DNA of 64,000 bases from Nocardioides daeguensis (GCF_019192965.1 NZ_JAHTKU010000017.1:1-64000), one strand, 5' to 3'. Positions 9,359 to 16,948 are shown, numbered from the stretch's first letter. A program made the numbers and translations. Notes: generated from the sequence alone by a model not told the origin.

Positions 9359-9928
9359 ATGACGATGTCCCGCTCCGCTGCGGGCGAGTTGCTTGACGAA
9401 CGGGTTCAGTTCGTCGCCGAGCAGATGCGTGTCACAGACACCACAGCCCGCCGGTACCTCACCGACGACGCCCTCGCAGGCATGGCCAGGGAGATCGTCT
9501 TCGGCTTCGTCGAAGAGACACCGGGTGCGGACCTGATGAGCGCACCGCGGACCGCCGCGGTTCCCGTGAGGTTCGCCGGCAGGGTCTTCGCGGGGTTGGG
9601 CGAGGTTGTCCGCATCCTCCTCGTCGAGCGCGACGATCTCGAGCACACGCGCGATCGGGTGGCTCAGATCGCACACGCGCAGAGCTATCTCGGACTGCTG
9701 GTCCACGATCAGGTGGCCACGACCGGCCTTTACGATGAGCCGTCGGTCCAGACGCCCCCGGCGCTTCTTCTGCGCGTGGCGCGCATCCTGGAGACCGCCG
9801 CAGACCTGGTGGAGGATGGCCTGATCGGCTATCAGGTTGATCCGGAGGAGAGTTCTGGGCTCTCATCAGCATTCCGCCGCGACGTTCGCCTGATGCGCAC
9901 TATGGCCGGGCAGGAGTCGAGCGCGTGA
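9359..9928 (+). CDS. Hypothetical protein, possibly 5'-truncated
   Basis: 189 residues of unknown function, mostly helical. VQFVAEQMRVTDTTARRYLTDD near the N-terminus reads like a helix-turn-helix. The frame stays open and protein-like upstream (KRIDDLLAAVSDLG) back to a TAG at 9308, with no start codon before 9359. A short MTTPDPYSSAAG start in another frame lies at 9249. A base loss may have separated the original start from this frame. The stop overlaps the next start (GTGA). Confidence 0.6.
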   Translation: MTMSRSAAGELLDERVQFVAEQMRVTDTTARRYLTDDALAGMAREIVFGFVEETPGADLMSAPRTAAVPVRFAGRVFAGLGEVVRILLVERDDLEHTRDRVAQIAHAQSYLGLLVHDQVATTGLYDEPSVQTPPALLLRVARILETAADLVEDGLIGYQVDPEESSGLSSAFRRDVRLMRTMAGQESSA

Positions 9929-10122
9929 CCGAGACCGAAGCACGAGTCCTCACCCTGTACGCCACGGTGCAGGAGATCCCGCCCGACCACCGCGGCGGCA
10001 ACACCCTCGGCCGAGACGAGTTGACCGTCGAGGACTCCAACTACGACCAAGCGCTCGCGGCCGCCCGACGCCGCGTTCGTGACGGGTGGCGAATCATCGC
10101 TCTGCGAGTCGAGCGCAACTAG
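9925..10122 (+). CDS. Small hypothetical protein
   Basis: 65 residues starting at a GTG that overlaps the previous stop, so translation is probably coupled. It has a beta-rich N-terminus (RVLTLYATVQEIP) and a C-terminal YDQALAAARRRVRDGWRIIALRVERN helix-strand unit (shown in part). I recognise no family. Confidence 0.55.
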   Translation: MTETEARVLTLYATVQEIPPDHRGGNTLGRDELTVEDSNYDQALAAARRRVRDGWRIIALRVERN

Positions 10123-10241
10123 CAGCGGATCCGATGCCGCCCGTGCCCCTCCGCGGTGCGCTCCGCGTTCTGCGGCACGACGGCAGGCGAACCTGTCGGC
10201 TCGCCTGCCGCGCGCCGATCTGGCGAAAGCCCTCGCACAGT

Positions 10242-10277
10242 TGATCGCTCCCAAGGTCCGGGATCACCTAGGTGACC
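10242..10277 (+). promoter_or_regulatory. Bipartite ICE element, copy 2
   Basis: TGATCGC (10242-10248), 20 bases, TAGGTGACC (10269-10277). The right half sits in a perfect TCACCTAGGTGA palindrome (10264-10275). It ends 17 bp before the next start; a GAGGAGGA RBS lies between. Confidence 0.8.
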
Positions 10278-10294
10278 AAACAGAGGAGGACCAA

Positions 10295-10609
10295 ATGAGC
10301 ACTTCACACGCGGAGCAGTCGGGCCCCCGCATCGTCACCTTCACCCAGCAGGGCGACCGCGCCCTCGATCGCCTCGCCGCCGATCTGGTCGACCACTGCG
10401 ACGGCTCCACCGCGGGCATCGCCGACATCCTCGAGCAGGTGCTGTCGGCCGACATCGCCGTACTTGCCGACAAGCTCGCCGAATCCCTCGTCGCCGGCGA
10501 GGCCGGCCAAGTCCCCGAGAGTCCCGACCATGCAGCCCGTCGACGCCTCAACGCGGACCGGCCTGCTGCCGGCTGTGCTCCTCCCCCGCCTCCCCGGTTG
10601 GGCCGTTGA
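10295..10609 (+). CDS. Hypothetical ICE protein
   Basis: 104 residues from the ATG after GAGGAGGA; the open frame continuing upstream crosses the regulatory element and is not coding. The N-terminal 75 residues (RIVTFTQQGDRALDRLAADL, then ILEQVLSADIAVLADKLAESL) look like a compact helical domain, and the tail is Pro/Arg-rich and disordered. I do not recognise a family. It lies directly under copy 2 of the bipartite element and before the palindrome and ATPase gene. Confidence 0.55.
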   Translation: MSTSHAEQSGPRIVTFTQQGDRALDRLAADLVDHCDGSTAGIADILEQVLSADIAVLADKLAESLVAGEAGQVPESPDHAARRRLNADRPAAGCAPPPPPRLGR

Positions 10610-10659
10610 CACGCCGGTTATACGCGCGAGAGCTCCTCCGGCCGAGTGAGCCGACTGCG

Positions 10660-10705
10660 ACCTAGACTGACCTAGAAAACTCTTCAAATCTAGGTGAGTC
10701 TAGGA
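10660..10705. promoter_or_regulatory. 17-bp palindromic operator with four CCTAG half-sites
   Basis: Arm ACCTAGACTGACCTAGA (10660-10676) and arm TCTAGGTGAGTCTAGGA (10689-10705) are inverted copies with 15 of 17 matches around a 12-base AT-rich centre. Each arm contains two CCTAGA/TCTAGG half-sites 10 bp apart, so four half-sites lie on one DNA face. It ends 11 bp before the ATPase start. It resembles a cooperative repressor site. Confidence 0.65.
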
Positions 10706-10716
10706 AGGTGGCGCTC

Positions 10717-12057
10717 GTGGATCAGAGCCCATACACGCCCGGTGCTGGCCACAACCCGCCCGTCCTGGCAGGACGCGACGGCCTTCTCCGTGACTGGCAC
10801 TTGGTGCTCAACGACATTGTCACTGGCGGCCGCGTCCGTGCCCAGGACATGGTCCTTGCTGGCCCGCGCGGCGTGGGGAAGACCGTCACGGTGAGCGCGT
10901 TCGCGGACCTAGCCAAGGAGCAAGGCTTCGAGGTGGTCAATCTCCAGGCTGTCTCGGGCCACGCTGGTCTGGTCGAGGCGCTGCTCCAGCGCGCTCGCAC
11001 CCGCATGGCCGAGGAGGCCGGCCCATGGCAGCGCGCCCGCAATGCCTTCGAGCGGATCGGTGGGGTCAGCCTCAGCATCGCGGGCATCGGTGCCGGGATC
11101 TCCACTCGCCAATCCGACGCCGCAGCACCAGGCTTGGACGCAGGAACGCTCGCTGACGCCCTGGCCACGCTGGCGGCCGAAGTCCGCACGGACGCCCACA
11201 GCGGCGGCCTGCTGATCACCGTCGATGAGCTCCAGGTCGCCTCTGGGCCCGACCTCGCCCTGCTCGCGGCGACACTGCACCGCCTCAACGTCGACCACCC
11301 CTCCGCGCCGGTCCTCTTCGCCGGCACCGGACTGCCCTTCACCCCCGACGCGCTCCGCAAGGCTGGCGTAACCCACCCTGACCGCCTCTTCGTGCTGGAG
11401 CCCATCCCCCTCACCCTCGAACGCGACGACGCCCGCTACGCCGTGGTGGAGCCAGCGCGCCAGGCCGGTGTCGCGTGGACCCCCGACGCGGCGGCAGCCG
11501 TGGTCGAGGCCAGCAACGGCTACCCGGCCCACCTGCAGCTGTTCGCCCACGCCATCTGGACATCCGCGCCCGGACCCGACCAGATCACCCGTGGCGACGT
11601 CGAAGCCGCACTCCCCCAGATCGCCGGCATGCTCGAGCGCCGCACCCTTGGCCCCCGCTGGGACCGAATCAGCGATCGACAAATGGAGTTCCTTGCCGCC
11701 CTCGCCCTGCACGGCGGGCGCGCCTCGACAGCAGCCATCGCCAACACTGTCGGTCGCTCCCAGCAAGAGCTGTCCTGGCTCCGTGAGGAACTCATCGAGG
11801 AAGGCGACGTCTACGCACCCAAGCGCGGCCAACTGGCGATGGCGGTCCCGCTTTTCAACCGCTACGTTCTGAGCCACTACGAACGCACGCGGCCCGAGGC
11901 AGCGACCGAACTGCTGAGCCTGCAGGAGATGATCGCGAACGCCGGGCTGGATCCCTCAGCAGCGCACGCGGGGCCGGACATGCTGCTCCGAAGCGAGCCG
12001 AACGAAACCCGCCAGTTGCCACCGCCCAGCGACGGATCTGGGCGGCCGCGTTCCTGA
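10717..12057 (+). CDS. AAA/ORC-like P-loop ATPase
   Basis: 446 residues. The GTG at 10717 is 8 nt from AGGAAGG; the GTG at 10708 overlaps that RBS and is rejected. Walker A is GPRGVGKT (49-56) and Walker B is LLITVDE (Asp170-Glu171), with a sensor-like FAGTG strand. A winged-helix tail follows (SDRQMEFLAALALHGGRAST, then AIANTVGRSQQELSWLREEL). This is the AAA_16/Orc1-Cdc6-like layout used in prokaryotic ATPases for DNA handling or stress signalling. The exact role is unknown. It sits alone behind the palindromic operator. Confidence 0.75.
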   Translation: MDQSPYTPGAGHNPPVLAGRDGLLRDWHLVLNDIVTGGRVRAQDMVLAGPRGVGKTVTVSAFADLAKEQGFEVVNLQAVSGHAGLVEALLQRARTRMAEEAGPWQRARNAFERIGGVSLSIAGIGAGISTRQSDAAAPGLDAGTLADALATLAAEVRTDAHSGGLLITVDELQVASGPDLALLAATLHRLNVDHPSAPVLFAGTGLPFTPDALRKAGVTHPDRLFVLEPIPLTLERDDARYAVVEPARQAGVAWTPDAAAAVVEASNGYPAHLQLFAHAIWTSAPGPDQITRGDVEAALPQIAGMLERRTLGPRWDRISDRQMEFLAALALHGGRASTAAIANTVGRSQQELSWLREELIEEGDVYAPKRGQLAMAVPLFNRYVLSHYERTRPEAATELLSLQEMIANAGLDPSAAHAGPDMLLRSEPNETRQLPPPSDGSGRPRS

Positions 12058-12130
12058 GCTGCGGCGCGCACCGCAACCGAAGGGTGGCGGCATACATTCT
12101 GTTACAGGACGCAGCTGTGCAGCAGGCTTG

Positions 12131-12464
12131 GAGCGGGCCGACACGGACCGCGACCAGATCCCGTCCGAGACCTCAGACCAGCTGGCGGAGTTCGCCGACC
12201 TCGCGGCCGCGCTACCCCAGGCCTTTCGCAGCTCTCCAGCACGCTCGAGCAGACCCTGACTCACCAGGTGCTCAGCATGCACGCGATGACCGACGAGTCC
12301 GACCCGGCGATGGCGATCGGCGTCGCCCGCCGCCACTGGAGGGGGCCCGCGGTCTCGCGGTCGACCTCCACAAGCACCTCAACGCCGCACGCAACGCCAC
12401 GGCGCACATCATCAGCCAAGGCGTCGACGACGGGCAGGAGTCGATGCCTTGGGACCAGCCCTGA
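12131..12464 (+). pseudogene. Frame-broken hypothetical gene
   Basis: Three reading frames in succession encode one continuous-looking helical protein: a part around DQLAEFADLAAALPQAF (stop at 12257), then LSSTLEQTLTHQVLSMHAMT in the next frame, then LEGARGLAVDLHKHLNAARN to the stop at 12462. Each step fits loss of one base. No start with an RBS is visible. The product, probably about 110 residues, is not recognised. Either a decayed gene or sequence error. Confidence 0.6.
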
Positions 12465-12504
12465 CCGGCCCCACCTGATCGTCACGAGATTCCTTCGGGT
12501 CGGG

Positions 12505-12540
12505 TGATCGCCCCGACGGGTCGACCTTCCTTTGGTGACT
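12505..12540 (+). promoter_or_regulatory. Bipartite ICE element, copy 3 (one base off)
   Basis: TGATCGC (12505-12511), 20 bases, TTGGTGACT (12532-12540); the second core base is T instead of A. It ends 33 bp before the small gene at 12574 that starts the operon with the coiled-coil, DnaA-like and nuclease genes. Confidence 0.6.
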
Positions 12541-12573
12541 GAGAGATGACCCCGGTCCACCAAGGAGCTGCCC

Positions 12574-12729
12574 GTGAGCACACCCGCCGATTCCCCGTCC
12601 GCCGCGGCCGACCGTGACCCGGTACAGGAGGCCCGCGCCCACCTCGAGCAGGCCCTAGCCGCGCTCGATCGACTCCGCGAGGTACTGCCGCCTCCCACCG
12701 CTCCCCCGCCCGAAAACCGGAGGCGGTGA
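12574..12729 (+). CDS. Small hypothetical protein (51 residues)
   Basis: GTG start 7 nt after AAGGAGCT-type RBS. The product begins STPADSPSAAADRDP and has one amphipathic helix, EARAHLEQALAALDRLREVL, before a Pro-rich tail. The next gene starts 6 bp after its stop, so it leads an operon. Unknown function; the helix suggests a partner-binding peptide. Confidence 0.55.
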   Translation: MSTPADSPSAAADRDPVQEARAHLEQALAALDRLREVLPPPTAPPPENRRR

Positions 12730-12735
12730 GTCGGC

Positions 12736-13449
12736 ATGACCACCGACACCACACTGAGCGCCGCCGACGCTGTGTTCGACGCCGAGCAGGCCGTGAGCAG
12801 GGCCCGCTGGGTCGTAGAGGAGCTCCAAGAGACGATCTCCTCCGCTCTCCGCGCGCTCGACGACGCCGAGCTCGACTCGGCCAAGGCCAAGCTTTCCGAG
12901 CGCGGCTCCTTCTACCTCGAGGCCGCCGGCGAGCACCTGGGCCGGCTGCGCACGCGGTGCAACGACATGCCGGAGCTCACCCACGACCTGTTCGTGCACC
13001 TCAACCGCGCATCGCAGTCCGTCACCGACGCCCGCACCCTCCTCGACCTGGCCGACACCTCCTATCCCGTCATCGCCAGCGAGGTCGCGCAGCTCAAGCC
13101 GCGCATCGCGGTCGTCGGCGAGATGGTCGCTCTGGCCAAGCCGGTCGCCCAGCTGGCCGCCCAGCATGTCGAGACCGCGCACCAGGCCAGCCGGGACGTC
13201 ACTGCCCTGGGCCTGCTGGAGCCGGTCAGCCTGGAGCGAAGCATCGCAACCGCCGGCAAGGAGCTCGGCCGAGCCGACGAGGACGTTCGCCTGCTCGGCA
13301 ACGTCGTCGATCACGCCGCGGCCAGCGCCCGGGAGTCGGCCGGGATTGCCAGCGAGATCACCGACAACGCACGACGGCGGATCTCGGAGCAGAGCCGGGA
13401 TCCGGTCCCGAGCGCTTCGCTCCCGACGCCCAGGTCCCCGAGTCGGTAG
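12736..13449 (+). CDS. Coiled-coil hypothetical protein
   Basis: 237 residues, almost entirely helical with heptad-like Leu/Ala spacing (AEQAVSRARWVVEELQETIS, then further helices around 90-215), no membrane segment and a basic disordered C-terminus. No catalytic motif is visible. Second gene of the operon beginning at 12574 and followed 8 bp later by the DnaA-like gene. A structural or DNA-organising role is only a guess. Confidence 0.6.
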   Translation: MTTDTTLSAADAVFDAEQAVSRARWVVEELQETISSALRALDDAELDSAKAKLSERGSFYLEAAGEHLGRLRTRCNDMPELTHDLFVHLNRASQSVTDARTLLDLADTSYPVIASEVAQLKPRIAVVGEMVALAKPVAQLAAQHVETAHQASRDVTALGLLEPVSLERSIATAGKELGRADEDVRLLGNVVDHAAASARESAGIASEITDNARRRISEQSRDPVPSASLPTPRSPSR

Positions 13450-13457
13450 GGAGAGCC

Positions 13458-14021
13458 ATGGACCTCGACCAGGGCGGCCGCCAGCGGGCGGGCCTCATCC
13501 TCGACGCGGCCGGCCGCGGCGAGCACGACCGGGTTGCCGACCTCATTGCACCGCCCGATGCCGAGCAGCTGCGATCCCTGGTGACGGTGCTGGCTGTCCA
13601 GGTCGACCAGAGCGTCCCCGCCTCCTCGGCAACCGGCCCCGCCACGGTGTGCGAGCTGGCCATCAAAGCCGCCGCGCCGATGTTCGGCACCACCCCGGAG
13701 GCGATCCGCAGCGCCGAGCACTTCAACAAGGACCACGGCTCGGTGATCCATGCAGTCCGCTGCACCGCCGAGCGGCCGCGGCTGGCCGACGCCGCAGCCC
13801 GGGTGAGCGAGCACGTCAACAGCCGCTACACCGCCCGGCTTCCCCGCTCCGAGGAGAACGTGGTCACCTCCACCAGCAGCCCCCGGCCTCAACCTTCGGG
13901 CCCGAGGGCCCGGTCGAGCACGCCGTGGTGGCGGCCGCAGAGGCCTTCAACACCACACCCGAGGTCCTCCTGGGTGCCGACCGGAGCCGGGTGGCCGCGG
14001 ACGCCCGAGCGGTGGCCATGA
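13458..14021 (+). CDS. DnaA domain-IV-like protein, first repeat (frame breaks near 13880)
   Basis: The ATG follows AGGGAGA. Residues 1-135 are credible protein. TVCELAIKAAAPMFGTTPEA followed by EHFNKDHGSVIHAVRCTAE resembles the C-terminal DNA-binding domain of DnaA, whose signature is GGRDHTTVxHA. After about 13860 this frame turns into Arg/Pro/Ser junk while the -1 frame carries a second, better copy of the same domain. I infer one original gene of about 284 residues with two tandem domains, broken by a single-base loss near a run of five C, or less likely read by frameshifting. No AAA domain is present. Confidence 0.6.
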   Translation: MDLDQGGRQRAGLILDAAGRGEHDRVADLIAPPDAEQLRSLVTVLAVQVDQSVPASSATGPATVCELAIKAAAPMFGTTPEAIRSAEHFNKDHGSVIHAVRCTAERPRLADAAARVSEHVNSRYTARLPRSEENVVTSTSSPRPQPSGPRARSSTPWWRPQRPSTPHPRSSWVPTGAGWPRTPERWP

Positions 14022-14311
14022 CCGCTGCCCGCCTGCACGGCCACAGCCTGCCCACGATCGCGAGGCACTTCGACCGCGACCACACCACGGTGCCGCAGGC
14101 CACCCGCCGAATCGAGGAGTCCCCGCCGCTGCGCGACCTGGCCGCGAAGATCGCCGCGGATCTCCCCGAGCAGCCCGCAGGCACCGGCGCCGGCCGGCTC
14201 GACGTCGACGAGCAGGTCCCCGAGACCGGCTACCGCTCCCCCGAGCTGCGCGAGCAGCAGCGTGCGATCCCCGTCGCCGGCGAGCGTGCGCAACTGAGGG
14301 TCGCCCGGTGA
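13925..14311 (+). CDS. DnaA domain-IV-like protein, second repeat (continuation in another frame)
   Basis: This frame encodes AVVAAAEAFNTTPEVLLGAD, then ALARLHGHSLPTIARHF-type helices and FDRDHTTVPQATRRIEE, very close to the DnaA domain-IV box-recognition signature. GTG codons at 13925 and 13928 are the only possible independent starts and lack a good RBS, so it is probably the C-terminal half of the gene beginning at 13458. Its stop overlaps the nuclease start (GTGA), which supports this frame being translated. Likely function: binding DnaA-box-like DNA on the ICE. Confidence 0.55.
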   Translation: MVAAAEAFNTTPEVLLGADRSRVAADARAVAMTAARLHGHSLPTIARHFDRDHTTVPQATRRIEESPPLRDLAAKIAADLPEQPAGTGAGRLDVDEQVPETGYRSPELREQQRAIPVAGERAQLRVAR

Positions 14312-14865
14312 AGGCCCTGCTCGGCTTGGCCGTGGCCGTGATCCTCGCGCTGACAGCCGCCGGGATCAACGCCGCCCTCCCCCGAAACCAGACAGGCCCC
14401 GAACCAGCCGAGGGCAAGACCACCCAGGTGCGTGTGACTGCGGTCGTCGACGGCGACACGATCCGCGTCGAGACCCGCGGCGGCCGCCAGCTCGGCCGAG
14501 TACGCCTGCTCGGAATCGACGCCCCCGAAGTCGCCCACCCACCGGAGCCGGCCGAGTGTTACGCCGACCAGGCAACCGACCTGCTCGAGGAGCTCGCGCC
14601 GGTCGGCAGCACCGTCGAGCTCGTCACCGACACCGCCCAGCCCAACCGCGACCGCTACGACCGACTGGTGCGCTACGTCGACCACGACGGCCTCGACGTA
14701 GCCCGCGAGCTCCTGGCCGGCGGTGCCGCCCGCCGCTACGAAGCCGACCAGGCGCTCGCCCGCGAAGAGTCGTACTCCGCGACCGCCGACGATGCCCAGG
14801 GCACTGAGCGCGGCCTGTGGGGCACCTGCCGAGAGCCAGGAGACAGGTCGTGGACGAGCAGCTGA
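14308..14865 (+). CDS. Membrane-anchored or secreted thermonuclease-family protein
   Basis: 185 residues. A signal-anchor helix (about 5-24) is followed by a staphylococcal-nuclease (SNase/OB) domain: RVTAVVDGDTIRVET, VRLLGIDAPEV and NRDRYDRLVRYVDHDGLDVA. These contain the Asp/Arg/Glu/Arg positions used for calcium-dependent phosphodiester cleavage in the family. Such proteins are frequent on actinobacterial conjugative elements and would act outside the membrane. The GTG start overlaps the preceding stop. Confidence 0.85.
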   Translation: MKALLGLAVAVILALTAAGINAALPRNQTGPEPAEGKTTQVRVTAVVDGDTIRVETRGGRQLGRVRLLGIDAPEVAHPPEPAECYADQATDLLEELAPVGSTVELVTDTAQPNRDRYDRLVRYVDHDGLDVARELLAGGAARRYEADQALAREESYSATADDAQGTERGLWGTCREPGDRSWTSS

Positions 14866-15298
14866 CGATGGCCGCGAAGACGCTGGCCCGGTGGTGCTAC
14901 GCCGTGGTGTCGACGAACGAGTCCTCGGCGTCGGTGAGCAGCTGCTCAAGGCGGCGGCCGACCAGGCGCTCGGTCGCACCGCGTCGGCGCACCTGGAGCA
15001 AGGGCTGTGGCAACAGACCGCCGCGCTGCTGCGTCAGCGACGCGACTGGGACCGTGACCTCCAGGTGAGCCCACCGCCGCCCGCAGCATGCCTGCCCTGC
15101 GCTGTGGCGGTCGACCACCGCCCCACCCACGCCGGCCGGCGATGTCGTGCGTACGGTGGCCAGCTGCACCGCATCGTCGTCGACGAGGGCTTCGATACCC
15201 ACCCGTGGTGTGACAGGCCGGGCGCGAACGGATCCCTGGCCTTCCTCGAGCAGACCGCGCACCTGCTCGGCGCCACGCTTCTTGCGCAGCCGGCCTGA
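14850..15298 (+). pseudogene. Hypothetical gene with a frame break
   Basis: Starts at GTG 14850 inside the nuclease 3' end, after CAGGAGAC. The first frame gives VDEQLTMAAKTLARWCYAVV, then turns to junk. Near 14905 the -1 frame takes over with GVGEQLLKAAADQALGRTAS and runs to 15298. Rejoined, it is about 148 residues with a CxxC-like ACLPC and a DEGFDTHPWCDRPG region. The shift again fits loss of one base. Function not recognised. Confidence 0.5.
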
Positions 15299-15334
15299 GC
15301 GGCCCGGGGCGCGCCAACACGGAATCAGCCGAAG

Positions 15335-15370
15335 TGATCGCTCCCACCCCTGGGTCGCACTTAGGAGACC
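15335..15370 (+). promoter_or_regulatory. Bipartite ICE element, copy 4
   Basis: TGATCGC (15335-15341), 20 bases, TAGGAGACC (15362-15370). It lies 47 bp before the small gene at 15418. Confidence 0.8.
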
Positions 15371-15417
15371 AGGACTGGCGCAGCCGGTGCCGGTCCACGG
15401 GATCCATGGGAGTTCAC

Positions 15418-15648
15418 ATGAGTGACGCCGCTCGCGAGGAAGCCGCGCTCGAGGAAGAGGCCCGGCAGCGCGCCGAGGAGATCAGGGCCACCGAGGAGGC
15501 CGCCGCCCTGGCCGCGGCCGCCGACACCGGCCCCTCCCCAGACGCCGAGATTGCGCAGGTCCACCGATCCGGCCGCCAGCACAAAAACACCGACACGGCC
15601 GCCTACCAGCGACCCCAACTCGGCCGCCGCCGAGGCCCGCGCCGCTAG
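15418..15648 (+). CDS. Small charged hypothetical protein
   Basis: 76 residues from the ATG after GGGAG (an ATG 12 nt earlier is possible). An Ala/Glu-rich helix (EEAALEEEARQRAEEIRATE) is followed by a basic, disordered tail ending RRRGPRR. No known family. First gene under copy 4; the next small gene starts 10 bp after its stop with a strong RBS between. Confidence 0.5.
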   Translation: MSDAAREEAALEEEARQRAEEIRATEEAAALAAAADTGPSPDAEIAQVHRSGRQHKNTDTAAYQRPQLGRRRGPRR

Positions 15649-15658
15649 GAGGTCCGCG

Positions 15659-15829
15659 ATGGCTACCGCACTCGCAACAGCGGACCGCAGCTCTGACCGC
15701 ACGACGGTCCGCTGGGTCGACTGCTCCCACAAGCTGGGGTCGCTTCCCTGCATGAACCACATGCCGCACGAGGGCAACGGCCGCGGCTGCGTGCACCACT
15801 CCACGTCCGGCTTCCAGGAAGACGATTAG
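15659..15829 (+). CDS. Cys/His-rich mini-protein
   Basis: 56 residues from an ATG after AGGAGG. The middle carries closely spaced Cys and His: VDCSHKLGSLPCMNHMPHEG and GCVHHS. These could bind zinc, as in small zinc-ribbon-like adaptors. The rest is polar. Co-directional with the small charged gene before it. Function unknown. Confidence 0.5.
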   Translation: MATALATADRSSDRTTVRWVDCSHKLGSLPCMNHMPHEGNGRGCVHHSTSGFQEDD

Positions 15830-15859
15830 CCCGCCGACCTGCAGCGCCCAGAGATGTCC

Positions 15860-16729
15860 TCAGCCGTGCACCAGATGCAGCCGCGGCCGCTGCGGCTGCT
15901 CGACGGCCGTCTCCAGGCGCTGCAGCCGCTCGAGCGTCATCGGATGCCCATGACGCCGGAGCAGACCAGCCAGCACCGAGCCCAGGCCGAGCGAGACCAC
16001 CAGCTGGTCGGCAGCGGCCTCCGACCAAGCCTCGACCCGCAGGCCGGCCGCCGGCACCAGGTAGGTCAGCGCGATCACCGCACCGCCCAGGATCCCCGGA
16101 GCGGCCCGCCCCTCAGCGACCGACTGCACGATGCAGATCACCCCGACGACACCCCGCAGCGTCCACGCCAGCCGCATGAACGGAAGCCAGGCGAACGCCC
16201 GGCCCGCGCCACGGAACGTCGCGACCACCAGCCGCCACGGCGACGTCGCCGCCAGCACAGCGAGCTCCAGGCGCGGCCGGACCGCTCGACGCCGGCCGAC
16301 ATCATGAGCCATCGCGGCGGCCGCCTCCGCAGCGGTCACTCCTTCGCCATAGGTGGCCTCCACCAGCCCAGGGGTGACCACCACCGCGCGATCCGTGATC
16401 GCCACAGCCACCGGGGTGCTCGGACCCTGACGCCGGCGCACGAACAGGGCGCCGACGTCGACGCCGCGGCCGACCAGCTCGGCGAGCACCGGAGCCATCA
16501 CCTGGAGCTCAGCTGCGGTCGCGGGCCGCGAACCGGTCAGCGTCGCGATCGCCGGCACCTCGAACTGGCCGATCGCCAGCGCAACGAGCAGGCCGCTGGC
16601 GGCCAGGAACGCCACCAGGCCGAGCGCCGGCGGGAGCAGGGCGCACACCACCACGGTGAGGACGAAGCTCACCAGCAGCGCAGGCGCCAGCGTCACCACC
16701 CTCAGCACGGTCATCGGGAACCTCATCAT
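15860..16729 (-). CDS. M48-like membrane protein with a degenerate active site
   Basis: 289 residues from the ATG 6-7 nt after GGAGGAG; upstream codons in this frame have no RBS. Two membrane helices (about 10-55) precede a cytosolic domain, and two more hydrophobic stretches lie near 200-245. The layout follows HtpX/M48 peptidases, but where they have HExxH this protein reads AHDVGRR (in MAHDVGRRRAVRP), so the zinc site looks lost. The late WSEAAADQLVV corresponds to the region of the third ligand. The ICE also carries an intact M48 gene at 52610. Confidence 0.6.
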   Translation of the reverse strand: MMRFPMTVLRVVTLAPALLVSFVLTVVVCALLPPALGLVAFLAASGLLVALAIGQFEVPAIATLTGSRPATAAELQVMAPVLAELVGRGVDVGALFVRRRQGPSTPVAVAITDRAVVVTPGLVEATYGEGVTAAEAAAAMAHDVGRRRAVRPRLELAVLAATSPWRLVVATFRGAGRAFAWLPFMRLAWTLRGVVGVICIVQSVAEGRAAPGILGGAVIALTYLVPAAGLRVEAWSEAAADQLVVSLGLGSVLAGLLRRHGHPMTLERLQRLETAVEQPQRPRLHLVHG

Positions 16730-16784
16730 CACGACCCTCCTCCGTCTGCCAGCACTAGTGCGAACCTCTTGACTTTGCCCGCGG

Positions 16785-16820
16785 TGATCGTCCGGCAACC
16801 GCCGAACGACATAGGCGAAC
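16785..16820 (+). promoter_or_regulatory. Bipartite ICE element, copy 5 (one base off)
   Basis: TGATCGT (16785-16791), 20 bases ending ACA, TAGGCGAAC (16812-16820). The left core differs from consensus in its last base. It points toward the gene at 16949, with a DnaA box in the leader. Confidence 0.6.
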
Positions 16821-16858
16821 GAGACCAGTTTGTGCCCAGCCGCCGACACGACCCCGAG

Positions 16859-16867
16859 TTATCCACA
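16859..16867 (+). promoter_or_regulatory. DnaA box (TTATCCACA)
   Basis: A perfect 9-base DnaA box in the 219-bp intergenic space 16730-16948. The same GTTATCCACAG context recurs at 20280. Confidence 0.55.
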
Positions 16868-16948
16868 GCCCGCCGCACAGCGGAGCGAGGACCAACCCGG
16901 AAGTGGGTTCATAGGCCAGACCGACCTTCGACCGAAAGGAACACACCC

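Noticed and set aside
10249..10268. Hairpin inside the 20-base spacer as the conserved part of the bipartite element
   Set aside because: Hairpins occur in several copies but their position and stem length differ; the constant features are the two cores and the distance.
15854..16948. Upstream extension of the 16949 gene as one long frame
   Set aside because: It is antisense to the M48-like gene, Arg/His/Pro-rich, and crosses a regulatory element; GTG 16949 has a proper RBS.
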